From assembly GCA_964486725.1 (NCBI GenBank), contig CAZAOK010000001.1, positions 65,442-129,441 of the forward strand: a DNA stretch of 64,000 nucleotides, given 5' to 3'. Positions 1 to 8,448 of the stretch are shown here, piece after piece (within the stretch, counting starts at the first letter, position 1; each line of letters opens with the position of its first letter). Both the position numbers and the translations under genes were made by a program. Source of the DNA: M55B154 sp964486725 (GTDB lineage: Bacteria > Spirochaetota > UBA4802 > UB4802). Under the pieces are notes generated by a model. The model was given only the letters and a program-made list of their open reading frames with translations. It ran no database searches and was not told the origin of the DNA.

Positions 1-396
1 AGTGTTACCAACCCGGTCAACACCGTAATAGCTGATGTTATGCTTGCCTTCTTCTGTGAGCTGGAAGGGAGATTCGTAGACCTTCTCTTCTTCATCATTA
101 ATCTTATACATAACCTTGTCAGCAAGAAGATTGTCCTTTACAGAAAGTTCAAACTTGACTCTTGAATTAACATAATGATTTAGTCCATCAAAATGTGAAG
201 CTGCCTTTTCAGCATCGGTTGCTATGACTTCATCTTTACTAAGCTCGTCTGATTCAGGACTTTCTGTATCAGGAGTTTCGGCTGTGTCCTCCATCGTTTC
301 TTCTGTTTCTGCAGGCTCTTCCTGTGAAAATGATACAGTGGAAAAAGCCAGTGCAATGAAACAACAAAGAGAAAGAATAAAAATTCTCTTTAACAT
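1..396 (-). CDS. Exported OmpL47-like protein, N-terminal part only
   Basis: The reading frame is open from an ATG at 396 to the left edge (132 codons), so the C-terminus lies outside the window. A strong ribosome site (CCGGAGG) sits 7 bases before the start. Residues 1-24 form a signal peptide (charged start, hydrophobic core, then SFSQ). Residues 25-60 are an acidic, low-complexity linker rich in Glu, Thr and Pro. Residues 70-132 look like a beta-sandwich domain ending in a GKHNISYYGVDRVGNT motif, the pattern of OmpL47-type and chitobiase-like repeats of leptospiral surface proteins. Inferred role: secreted or surface protein. The number of further repeats cannot be seen. Confidence 0.7.
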   Translation of the reverse strand, partial: MLKRIFILSLCCFIALAFSTVSFSQEEPAETEETMEDTAETPDTESPESDELSKDEVIATDAEKAASHFDGLNHYVNSRVKFELSVKDNLLADKVMYKINDEEEKVYESPFQLTEEGKHNISYYGVDRVGNT

Positions 397-536
397 ATAT
401 AACCTCCGGGGTTTATTTAATTTTATTGCGGATTCTGCGTAGGAACAGAAATGCACACATTATTATTTTGTTTATATTACTAAACATGGCGGCGTTTTGT
501 CAATTCGATTTTTACTGTACTCCTTCGTTACGGGGA

Positions 537-983
537 TTATTTTTCAAGAAAGATTTCAGCATAATTCTGAAATAACCGTACGATCTCCCTGTAATGATAT
601 TTCGAACCAGGATATGAAGTATTATCCTCGATCCTGAAGGTATTGGAGAATTCTTTATCGGTGACCGAAACAAGATAATACGGGTTTTCTGAGCCGGGTT
701 GGTAGTAGTCATTGAGACGCCATATTCCCTTTTTGTTCATTTTCTTAATAAAATCAAGGTATGCCTCACGGGGGAGTGATGCCCTGCGTTTAAGATCAGG
801 AATATTGTTTGAAGCGATATAATAGTTGTCATTTTCCCTGTATATCTCGATTGACCACTGGCTGTAATAAAAGGGGAGGGGATGATATGAAACAATGCAC
901 CTGTAGTCGGCAGCAGAGAGGATACCTGTAGATAGAAGAAAACTGATGAAGAAAAGATAGATTGTTAACCTCTGTGTGAACAT
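537..983 (-). CDS. Small exported protein of unknown function
   Basis: A 148-residue protein with a clear signal peptide at residues 1-24 (hydrophobic stretch ending LSAA), so it is probably periplasmic. The mature part is rich in Tyr, Asn and charged residues and has no family motif I recognise. Its start overlaps the end of the upstream Nudix gene by 19 bases, so the two are probably translated from one message starting at the promoter near 1600. The function is unknown. Coding potential is supported by the signal peptide and by the operon-like overlap. Confidence 0.65.
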   Translation of the reverse strand: MFTQRLTIYLFFISFLLSTGILSAADYRCIVSYHPLPFYYSQWSIEIYRENDNYYIASNNIPDLKRRASLPREAYLDFIKKMNKKGIWRLNDYYQPGSENPYYLVSVTDKEFSNTFRIEDNTSYPGSKYHYREIVRLFQNYAEIFLEK

Positions 984-1555
984 GAATAGAGATCCCTTAG
1001 TTTTCCCGATGGTATGTGTGAGTATGGTGACAGGAAGAAAAGACTTAATGCTGTAACGATGATAGTATGATTGATGGTGCCATTTGATATCATTTGAAGT
1101 GCTTCATATTGAGAAACGGTAATAACCTCGATATCTTCGGCAATGTCAAGCGACTGGTCAGCGATTTTATTTGAATTCAGCGCAAGATAGAAGTGTATGT
1201 AGTTTGACATGATGGCGGGATTGGCAGAAAGCTTTTTCATAAGGATCATTTGGCCTGCCTGGTAACCTGTTTCTTCAAGTAATTCTCTTTGTGCGGATAT
1301 TTCAGGTAATTCTCCATCATTCATAAGCCCGGCTACGGTTTCAATTGTTATCTCATCGGTACCAAGCCGGTGCTGTTTTACAAGAACCAGCCTGTCATCG
1401 CGGGTAAGAACTACGATATTGATCCAGTCAGGATTGTTCAGAACATAGAAATCATGCGTTACATCTTTTCCAGGATGATAGCAACGCAGGTCGTCGATGG
1501 AGAATATCCGCCTGTTAAAGAGTTCCCTGCGTTCCTTGATGTCCCATTTTATCAT
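965..1555 (-). CDS. Nudix hydrolase, ADP-ribose pyrophosphatase type
   Basis: The protein holds a complete Nudix box: G, five residues, E, seven residues, then RELLEETGY. This box binds Mg2+ and hydrolyses a nucleoside diphosphate linked to another moiety. The flanking pattern (VVLTRDDRLVLVKQHRLGTDEITIETVAG before the box, split across the substrate and metal loops) resembles ADP-ribose pyrophosphatases. The frame is open back to 1621, but the ATG at 1555 is preferred: it has a GGGG site 7 bases upstream, gives a normal 196-residue protein, and lies downstream of the predicted promoter, whereas 1621 lies upstream of it. The exact substrate is inferred only. Confidence 0.85.
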   Translation of the reverse strand: MIKWDIKERRELFNRRIFSIDDLRCYHPGKDVTHDFYVLNNPDWINIVVLTRDDRLVLVKQHRLGTDEITIETVAGLMNDGELPEISAQRELLEETGYQAGQMILMKKLSANPAIMSNYIHFYLALNSNKIADQSLDIAEDIEVITVSQYEALQMISNGTINHTIIVTALSLFFLSPYSHIPSGKLRDLYSCSHRG

Positions 1556-1590
1556 TTTAAGCCCCGGTAAGATAATTGAAATCATGTAAT

Positions 1591-1618
1591 AATATACCCT
1601 GATTAATGAGGGGGTCAA
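1591..1618 (-). promoter_or_regulatory. Predicted sigma-70 promoter for the Nudix gene
   Basis: On the minus strand TTGACC is followed by a 16-base spacer and TATATT. This is close to consensus and about 35 bases upstream of the chosen start at 1555. Confidence 0.55.
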
Positions 1619-1725
1619 CACATTAACGCTAAATAGTATTTGACCAATTACTGGAGTACACGTAAAGTACTTTCCACTATAAGGCCGGTGTAATTCTTAT
1701 GATATTACTCAGGTGGTGAATTCTA

Positions 1726-2430
1726 ATGAAGAAAACACGATTTATTCCTTCAATTCTCCTGGCTGGGTATCTATGCCTGCCCGTATATGCTATGCCTGGA
1801 TTGAAGGTGGTGGCAAACTTCTCTACGTCAGTGAACGACCAGACCCCGGAAGTGAAAAAAAATATTGCGATAGCCTGTGACAGGCTTGATGGTTTTGTGC
1901 TGGAACCGGGATCAGTGCTCTCTTTTAATGGAATCGTTGGTGAAGGCTCAGCGGCGAATGGGTTTGCAAATGGTAATGTATTATACCAGGATGAGGTTGT
2001 TATAGAGCCGGGTGGAGGATTGTGCCAGGTTTCATCAACACTTTTTAATGCCATGCTTATGGCAGGTTGTGCCATCGTGGAACGTCACAGGCATTATCAG
2101 CCGGTTACCTATGTACCCCTGGGCCTGGATGCAGCAATTAAGTATGGAAAGAAGGACCTGCGCATCAGAAATCCTCATGACCAGCCGCTATATATCAGCG
2201 CAGTAATGAATAACAGCAGCCTGGCAATTAGCATACGGGCCGCCAATTCCCTGAAATATACATACGAGCTTGTAACAGAAGAAGAGGATGTATCACTCCC
2301 ACTTGATTCAGATGATGCGATACGACCGGGTGTGTCAGTATACGTGTATAGAAACAAGATGGAAAAGGGTAAAATTATTGAGTCATTTCTCATGTACAAG
2401 GATTATTATCCGCCGGTTAGATTGCGATGA
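1726..2430 (+). CDS. VanW family exported protein
   Basis: A 234-residue protein with an N-terminal signal peptide (residues 1-23, ending VYAM). The body carries the VanW family signature: LEPGSVLSFNGIVGEG, then GGGLCQVSSTLFNAML, then ERHRHYQPVTYVPLGLDAA. VanW proteins are found in the cell envelope of many bacteria, and some are encoded with glycopeptide-resistance genes, but the biochemical role is not established. The stop overlaps the next start in an ATGA, so it is translationally coupled to the AMMECR1-like gene. The ribosome site is GGTGG, 9 bases before the ATG. Confidence 0.88.
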   Translation: MKKTRFIPSILLAGYLCLPVYAMPGLKVVANFSTSVNDQTPEVKKNIAIACDRLDGFVLEPGSVLSFNGIVGEGSAANGFANGNVLYQDEVVIEPGGGLCQVSSTLFNAMLMAGCAIVERHRHYQPVTYVPLGLDAAIKYGKKDLRIRNPHDQPLYISAVMNNSSLAISIRAANSLKYTYELVTEEEDVSLPLDSDDAIRPGVSVYVYRNKMEKGKIIESFLMYKDYYPPVRLR

Positions 2431-3056
2431 CGCGACCGGTGGCACAGGTTTTGATTGTTGTTTCGTTAATGTTAGTGACCATTGTTGTGGTATGCCCCCC
2501 GGTGGCGTCTCATCCAGGTGATGACCTGGAAAGCTGGAGTACAATCAGGGGGTCAACTGAAGAGAAATGTTTGTTTCACTGGCTCAGGCAAAAGGGGACC
2601 GGATACCTGCGGGATCAGGGTGGTAATGAACATTTTTCATGCGCCCTCCCGGAATTTTATGGCAGGTTCGGGCTTTTTATTACACTGGTATATAATGGCA
2701 GGGTCAGGGGCTGTTATGGCGCCTTTCATCATGCAACTGATAACGTTGAAAGTATTCTGGGTGATTATTTAAAAGGGGCATTGACACGGGACAACAGGCA
2801 CAGGCCGCTGGAGGCCCATGAGTTTGAAAAGAGCAGTATTATACTGACAGTGGCATCAGGTCTGTACCCGGTTGTCTCACTTGAAACTCTTGATATAAGC
2901 CGTTTCGGTATAAAGGCTCATTGCGGGGATGGCAGCATTCTTGTCATTGTCCCCTCCGAAATTAAAAGCATAGAGTATTTGAAAAAGATACTTTCGCCAT
3001 ACGATGTTGTGCAGCTGTTCGCGTTCAGGTGTGTTACCCTCAGGGGAGAACCGTAA
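2427..3056 (+). CDS. Exported AMMECR1-domain protein
   Basis: Residues 75-190 match the AMMECR1 domain pattern: an LFITLVYNGRVRGCYG strand and turn (the family's LRGC motif), then a helix, then a RHRPLEAHEFEKSSIILTV segment. The family has no firmly known activity, although the RGC loop is conserved as an active site would be. Unusually, residues 1-28 look like a signal peptide (long Val/Leu core ending PVASHP), which suggests an exported protein, whereas most family members are cytoplasmic. The gene overlaps vanW-like by 4 bases and precedes the alpha-2-macroglobulin gene by 31 bases, so it belongs to an envelope operon. Confidence 0.75.
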   Translation: MTRPVAQVLIVVSLMLVTIVVVCPPVASHPGDDLESWSTIRGSTEEKCLFHWLRQKGTGYLRDQGGNEHFSCALPEFYGRFGLFITLVYNGRVRGCYGAFHHATDNVESILGDYLKGALTRDNRHRPLEAHEFEKSSIILTVASGLYPVVSLETLDISRFGIKAHCGDGSILVIVPSEIKSIEYLKKILSPYDVVQLFAFRCVTLRGEP

Positions 3057-3087
3057 CGCGCCACCAAACATATGAAGGAGTAAACAG

Positions 3088-6000
3088 ATGAAAAAGGTTA
3101 TTGTGTGTGTAACTCTTATGCTGCTGGTGATTACGGGGTGTACGACCACCGGGAAAAAGCACATGGAGGACGGGACAGTTGTGTATACCGGTGATGGCGA
3201 TAAAAAACTGCAAAAAGAATACGTGGTGAAAGGCCGGGTGCTGGATGCACAGAGTAAAGACGCGGTTGCAGGAGCCACGGTGGAGCTGAAGAACGCCCAG
3301 ATGGGGGTGGGCTACTACCTTGAAAAAACAGATAGCGGCGGTTATTTCAAAATTGAAAACTTTATACCTCAGGTACGATATATAATTGAAGTTGTAGCAG
3401 ACGGCTACGTTACATATAAAACTACCGAAAAAGTGGAAACCGGAAAGAGAACTATCTACTTACAGAAAGAAGGCATTCTCACGGGTGTAGTTCGGGGAGG
3501 TGACGGTAAACCGGTACAAGGGGTGCAGGTAAAGCTGCGGCAGGCATCTTCCGGGTATGGACAGGGTAACAAGCCCTTTATACAGTCAACAGGTGATGAT
3601 GGCAGTTACAGTTTTAACAAGCTTCCCGCCGGTAGATACATGGCAACCTTCAGTAAGCCGGGTTATATCACCGAAACTGCCCGCATCAAGTATATTAAGA
3701 ATGGTGAAACCTTCACCCTTCCCATGGTAGTATATGAACCGGCATCCATATCGGGGAAAATCGGTATTAAGCAACTGGATGCCCCAGCAATAAACGTGGA
3801 CGTTCAGGCGGTTGGACGGGTAACGTATTCTGCCAGCACCTTCCATGATGGAACATATGTGCTTGAAGACCTGAAACCAGGTAATTACAAGCTGCGAGTT
3901 CATCACCGGGGATTTGATACAATGGAAACCTCTTCCTTCAAGATAACAGAAGGTGAGAGAAAGAAGGAATTTAATTACGAGGTAACCCCGAAAGATCCTG
4001 CATTAAGCGTGTACTCATACAGGTATACTTTTGTGCCGGGTAATAAACTTTCGTTTAACCTGCGTACATTTCGTCTTGAATCGGTAAAGGTGCGGGTATA
4101 CCAGGTTCCCCTGAATACATTTTTACAGGGGCACGTTGACCCGGATACTATTGACCCGGGGAAAGAAAAATTCAAGGTGTTCACAGAATGGAGTGAACCC
4201 ATACACAATTTCAAACCATACGAATGGCGCTACCAGTCACTGGAATTGAAAGACCAGCTTCCAACCGGGGGCTATTGCATTGAAGTTGAAGGTGCAGGTA
4301 AAATGATCAGCCGGAAGTTCTTCTCTGTTACCTCGGTGGGGGTGGTGGCGAAGCGATCGCAATATTCAATGTTTACCTATGTGACCCATCTTGCTGAAAA
4401 CAAACCCATCAAGGGTGCATCGGTGGTGGTATTTGACTCAACCCCCGAGAAGAAGCAGTACAGGTATTCTACACATCCATACAAGCCGCCCAAACGGATA
4501 GAAGACCTGCCTGTAAAGATATTAAAGAAAGGGAAGACTGACAGCAATGGTGTGTTTACCTACAGGATGAAATCCAGGAAGCATTATACTGTGCTGGTTA
4601 TAGGAGAAGACGGCAGCTACGCCCTGTGCAGCACCGGGTCGCCATCGGCCTTCGACCGTGAGAAGAACAAGTACTTCATCTATACTGACAGGCCGGTATA
4701 CAGGGCGGGTGACACGGTGTTTTACAAGGTGGTTGGCAAGGAAAGAAAGCGTAGATTTATGCCGCTTGACGGGCAGAAGCTGCATTACAGGATAATCAAC
4801 AGGGATTTTAACAGTACGGTGGATGAGGGTCAGCTCACCCTTGACCAGTGGGGAACCTTTCACGGCAAGATAGCCATGGCAGCAGATGCACGGCTTGGTG
4901 AATATGATATACGGGTTGGTCCCTCGAAGAAAAACCTGTATGCCGCCGGGCGTTATTACATGGAGCAATACCGAAAACCGGAATTTAAAATAGACATCAC
5001 CCCTTCAAAACCCTACTTCACCAACGGTGATACCGTTGAATTTAAGGTTGAGACGAAATACTTTTTCGGTGCCCCGCTGAAGAACGGGCTGGTGCGGTAT
5101 CGTTTTTATGAAACCAGGATGCGTGATACCGATACCACCTACTGGTGGGAAGAGGATTATCCGTCACGTGAATCATACAACCGTATACGCCTGGAAGGTG
5201 AGAAATATCTCAACGATGAAGGGGTTGCCGTATTGCGCTTTGACAGTGGCAACTACCCCTATGATCGTAAGATCACCCTTGAGGCAACCGTGATGGACAA
5301 GTCTAATATCAGCATCACTTCGAGCAACTCGGTAAAGGTTGGCCGGGGGGAATATTATATTAAGATAAACCCTGATCAGAATTTTTACGCGGATAATGAA
5401 AAAAAGAAAATCGAGATCCAGACCCTGTCCCATACGGGTGACCCCATTCGTGCAGGGGTAAACCTGGATCTTTACCGTTACGTGTGGAAACCCCTGCAGC
5501 GTGTGTATGTACATGAAAAGCGACCGCTGTTTTCAAAAAAGATCACTACTGACAAAAAAGGCCGGGCAACGGTAGAACTACCCCGAAAGTTTTCATACTA
5601 CGGCGAGTTTGACCTGGTTGCCGAAAGCACCGACCGTTATAATAACAGGATCAACGCCAACAGGATCATCTGGGTATACAGTAAGCAGGGTGGAGAGATA
5701 AAGTCAAAATTGAAGAACCTTGAACTTACGGTGGACAAGACAAGCCTTAAAGAACCCGGCAGGATCACCTGCCTGGTGAAAAGCAGGTTCACCGATTCAT
5801 ACGTGTGCCTCACACTTGAGGGGCGTGACGTGTACCACTCCAGGGTGGTGAAAATGAAAGGGAATATTACACCGGTGACATTTGAGGTGAAACCTGAATA
5901 CGCACCGAACTTCTATCTTACCGCAACCATGCAGAGAAAACGTGCACTGTATACCAGCAGGGTTGATATTGAACTTCCGGTTGCGGAAACCGGTCTTTCC

Positions 6001-8448
6001 ATCGAAATGAAAAATGACAAAAAGGTATATAAACCCGGAGAAAAGGCAACGGTACATATCAAGGTAACAGACAAAAACGGGAACCCTCTTAAGGCCGACC
6101 TGTCCCTTGCCGCAGTAGACGAGGCAATATACCAGATACGGCCCGATCATACGCCGAAAATGCAGGATTTCTTCTATACAAAGATATCCAACTGGGTGTT
6201 GACAAGCTACTCCTATCCCATACACATCCTTGCCGGAGCCGCTAAAGAGGGAAAGGTGAAGATCAGGGAGAAGTTTGAAGATACAGCTTTCTGGAAGGGA
6301 AAGATACGAACCGACGATGCAGGCAGGGCTTCGGTCACCTTCACATTACCAGACAACCTTACCGTCTGGAGGCTTACCGCCAGGGGACATGATCGGCAGG
6401 GACGTGTGGGTGAACATAAATCGGAATTCCAGGTAACACAAGACCTGATCGCCCGTATAGGGCGCCCGCGGTTTGCCGTTGAAGGGGATACCATGGGTAT
6501 CATTGGTATTGTTAACAGTAATACCAAACGGGGATTGAAAGAAGTAAAAACCACCATGCAGATCAACGGGAAAAAGGTTGTGGCCGATAACCCGGTGAAG
6601 ATCAGCCTGCCGGGATTCGGTTCTTCCAGGGAATATTATACAACCACTATTCCGGAGGATAAGAAAAAGCTAACCATGGAATATACCGCGATAGCGGACC
6701 CGTCAGCCAGCGACGCGCTGCGCCTGCATGTACCTGTACAGCGGCGTGGGGTGAACTACAAGCTCTATGGAACGGGAGACATGGCAAATAACAGCAAGAT
6801 TGTTATACAGCCGTTGAAAGACAGCACTGATTTTGATTTCATTCCAGAGTCTGTTACCATACAGGTGAATCCCTCACCGGTAATACAGATGCTCAGGGCC
6901 ACTGAATATCTCATGAAATATCCCTATGGCTGCATTGAGCAGACCATAAACAGGTTTCTGCCGGCAATGGCAGTGTACAGGCTTGCCGAGAGGCAGGGAT
7001 ACGGGGCATTGCTTTCAGGGAAATCCACAAAGGAACTGCATGCCAAGGTTGATTCGGGGATATCACGGCTGCAGCAACTGCAGAACAGTGACGGTTCGTG
7101 GGGGTGGTGGTACGGCGACCGGGGTAACGGCTTTGTAACCGGTTACATTCTGAGTGGTTTTATGCTGGCACAGAAGAACGGGTATGCGATCAGTAAGAAT
7201 ACAATCGATAAGGGTGTAGCAGCCGTTGCCAGGATGCTGAAATACCGGCAGGTGTCACATGACGCGATGGCCTACCTGCTGTACGTGTATGCCCTTCATG
7301 GAAAATGGGACCAAAAGGCCTACGAGTATTGCACAGACAAGCTCGCGATGAACCCCTACCAGCTGGCATACATGGTGCGTGCCCTGGCAAAGGCTGATGG
7401 CATAAAAGAACTGAAAAGTGAAAGAAAACAGAAGCTCAGAAAAGATTTAAAGAAGTTCCTGGCCGCGTTAAAAGAAAAACAGGAACTTGACGGACGGGGG
7501 ATCTACTGGCCCAGCGTGGGATCCCAGCAATGGGGATGGCCGGGAGGACGTGCTGAGATTACTGCACACGTGCTCTCAGCTCTCGTTGAAACGGGTGACA
7601 CTACTTCACTGGTGTCAAGGGCGGTGCGTTCGTTGACCAAAAGAGGGAAGGGCGGCGCATGGAACTCTACCAAGGAAACCGCCACGGTCATATTTGCCCT
7701 GGGTGACTATATTGACAGTATCGGTGCCGCACCGAAAACCAGCGGAAAGGTAGCCTTCACACTTGACGGAAAGCATCTGACCGAGTATGCCTATGATCTC
7801 AGCGGCAACGTTGATATGAAGGATTTCACAAAAACATTACCCCTTGAGGGGGAACGAAGGGTTCCTGCCTTTACAGTGGAAGCCGCGGGGGATACCGGCA
7901 GGGATCTCAGTTACGAGGTGGTGATCAACGGCACCCTGAAATTCAAAGATGCCGGTGTGCTGTCACTCTTTAAATCTGAAACACGAAGCGTGAATGCCCT
8001 GTCCAATGGAATACAGATAGCCCGTTCATTCTCATACGTAACCAGGGTGAAGGACATTCATCATAACGAGTACCTTGTTCCACAGAATATCGATGATAAG
8101 AGAGAATTGAAAATAGGTGATGAACTGCTGGTGAAGGTACGGTTCGTGGCCAGTGATGATTTTGAATACCTGGTACTTGAAGATTACCTGCCGGCGGGGT
8201 TCGAGGTGGTGAATGAAAACGCCTACGACGGCTATCAGCCATACGTGAACGCCGAACGCTGGGATAACAGGATGGTGTTTTTCTTCAACAGCATTCAGAA
8301 GGGGAAATACTTCGAGATCGCCTATATTATCCGGGCAGAACTGCCGGGCACCTTCAGTGTGAAACCATCCAGGATGGAGTGCATGTATGAACCAACTATA
8401 CAGGGATGGGCGCCGCCGGGTTCCATCGAAATTGATAAGAAGGAATAA
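3088..8448 (+). CDS. Alpha-2-macroglobulin family lipoprotein
   Basis: A 1786-residue protein. The N-terminus is a lipoprotein signal (VITGC, with the Cys near residue 18). Residues about 45-300 hold three carboxypeptidase-regulatory-like beta-sandwiches (KGRVLDAQSKDAVAGATVEL and two similar). Macroglobulin domains follow, with the typical YRPGDTV-like KPYFTNGDTVEFKVE and VYKPGEKATVHIKV strands. The thioester motif CIEQ is intact at Cys1282-Gln1285, inside YPYGCIEQTINRF, followed by an alpha/alpha toroid (SDGSWGWW). Bacterial members are thought to trap foreign proteases in the periplasm and protect the envelope. In enterobacteria the partner is PBP1c; here the next gene, which overlaps by 62 bases, is a SpoIID-transpeptidase fusion. 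Confidence 0.95.
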   Translation: MKKVIVCVTLMLLVITGCTTTGKKHMEDGTVVYTGDGDKKLQKEYVVKGRVLDAQSKDAVAGATVELKNAQMGVGYYLEKTDSGGYFKIENFIPQVRYIIEVVADGYVTYKTTEKVETGKRTIYLQKEGILTGVVRGGDGKPVQGVQVKLRQASSGYGQGNKPFIQSTGDDGSYSFNKLPAGRYMATFSKPGYITETARIKYIKNGETFTLPMVVYEPASISGKIGIKQLDAPAINVDVQAVGRVTYSASTFHDGTYVLEDLKPGNYKLRVHHRGFDTMETSSFKITEGERKKEFNYEVTPKDPALSVYSYRYTFVPGNKLSFNLRTFRLESVKVRVYQVPLNTFLQGHVDPDTIDPGKEKFKVFTEWSEPIHNFKPYEWRYQSLELKDQLPTGGYCIEVEGAGKMISRKFFSVTSVGVVAKRSQYSMFTYVTHLAENKPIKGASVVVFDSTPEKKQYRYSTHPYKPPKRIEDLPVKILKKGKTDSNGVFTYRMKSRKHYTVLVIGEDGSYALCSTGSPSAFDREKNKYFIYTDRPVYRAGDTVFYKVVGKERKRRFMPLDGQKLHYRIINRDFNSTVDEGQLTLDQWGTFHGKIAMAADARLGEYDIRVGPSKKNLYAAGRYYMEQYRKPEFKIDITPSKPYFTNGDTVEFKVETKYFFGAPLKNGLVRYRFYETRMRDTDTTYWWEEDYPSRESYNRIRLEGEKYLNDEGVAVLRFDSGNYPYDRKITLEATVMDKSNISITSSNSVKVGRGEYYIKINPDQNFYADNEKKKIEIQTLSHTGDPIRAGVNLDLYRYVWKPLQRVYVHEKRPLFSKKITTDKKGRATVELPRKFSYYGEFDLVAESTDRYNNRINANRIIWVYSKQGGEIKSKLKNLELTVDKTSLKEPGRITCLVKSRFTDSYVCLTLEGRDVYHSRVVKMKGNITPVTFEVKPEYAPNFYLTATMQRKRALYTSRVDIELPVAETGLSIEMKNDKKVYKPGEKATVHIKVTDKNGNPLKADLSLAAVDEAIYQIRPDHTPKMQDFFYTKISNWVLTSYSYPIHILAGAAKEGKVKIREKFEDTAFWKGKIRTDDAGRASVTFTLPDNLTVWRLTARGHDRQGRVGEHKSEFQVTQDLIARIGRPRFAVEGDTMGIIGIVNSNTKRGLKEVKTTMQINGKKVVADNPVKISLPGFGSSREYYTTTIPEDKKKLTMEYTAIADPSASDALRLHVPVQRRGVNYKLYGTGDMANNSKIVIQPLKDSTDFDFIPESVTIQVNPSPVIQMLRATEYLMKYPYGCIEQTINRFLPAMAVYRLAERQGYGALLSGKSTKELHAKVDSGISRLQQLQNSDGSWGWWYGDRGNGFVTGYILSGFMLAQKNGYAISKNTIDKGVAAVARMLKYRQVSHDAMAYLLYVYALHGKWDQKAYEYCTDKLAMNPYQLAYMVRALAKADGIKELKSERKQKLRKDLKKFLAALKEKQELDGRGIYWPSVGSQQWGWPGGRAEITAHVLSALVETGDTTSLVSRAVRSLTKRGKGGAWNSTKETATVIFALGDYIDSIGAAPKTSGKVAFTLDGKHLTEYAYDLSGNVDMKDFTKTLPLEGERRVPAFTVEAAGDTGRDLSYEVVINGTLKFKDAGVLSLFKSETRSVNALSNGIQIARSFSYVTRVKDIHHNEYLVPQNIDDKRELKIGDELLVKVRFVASDDFEYLVLEDYLPAGFEVVNENAYDGYQPYVNAERWDNRMVFFFNSIQKGKYFEIAYIIRAELPGTFSVKPSRMECMYEPTIQGWAPPGSIEIDKKE

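Noticed and set aside
224..442. Plus-strand 72-codon Ser-rich frame
   Set aside because: It is the antisense shadow of the acidic linker of the cut-off exported protein on the minus strand, which has a strong ribosome site and signal peptide.
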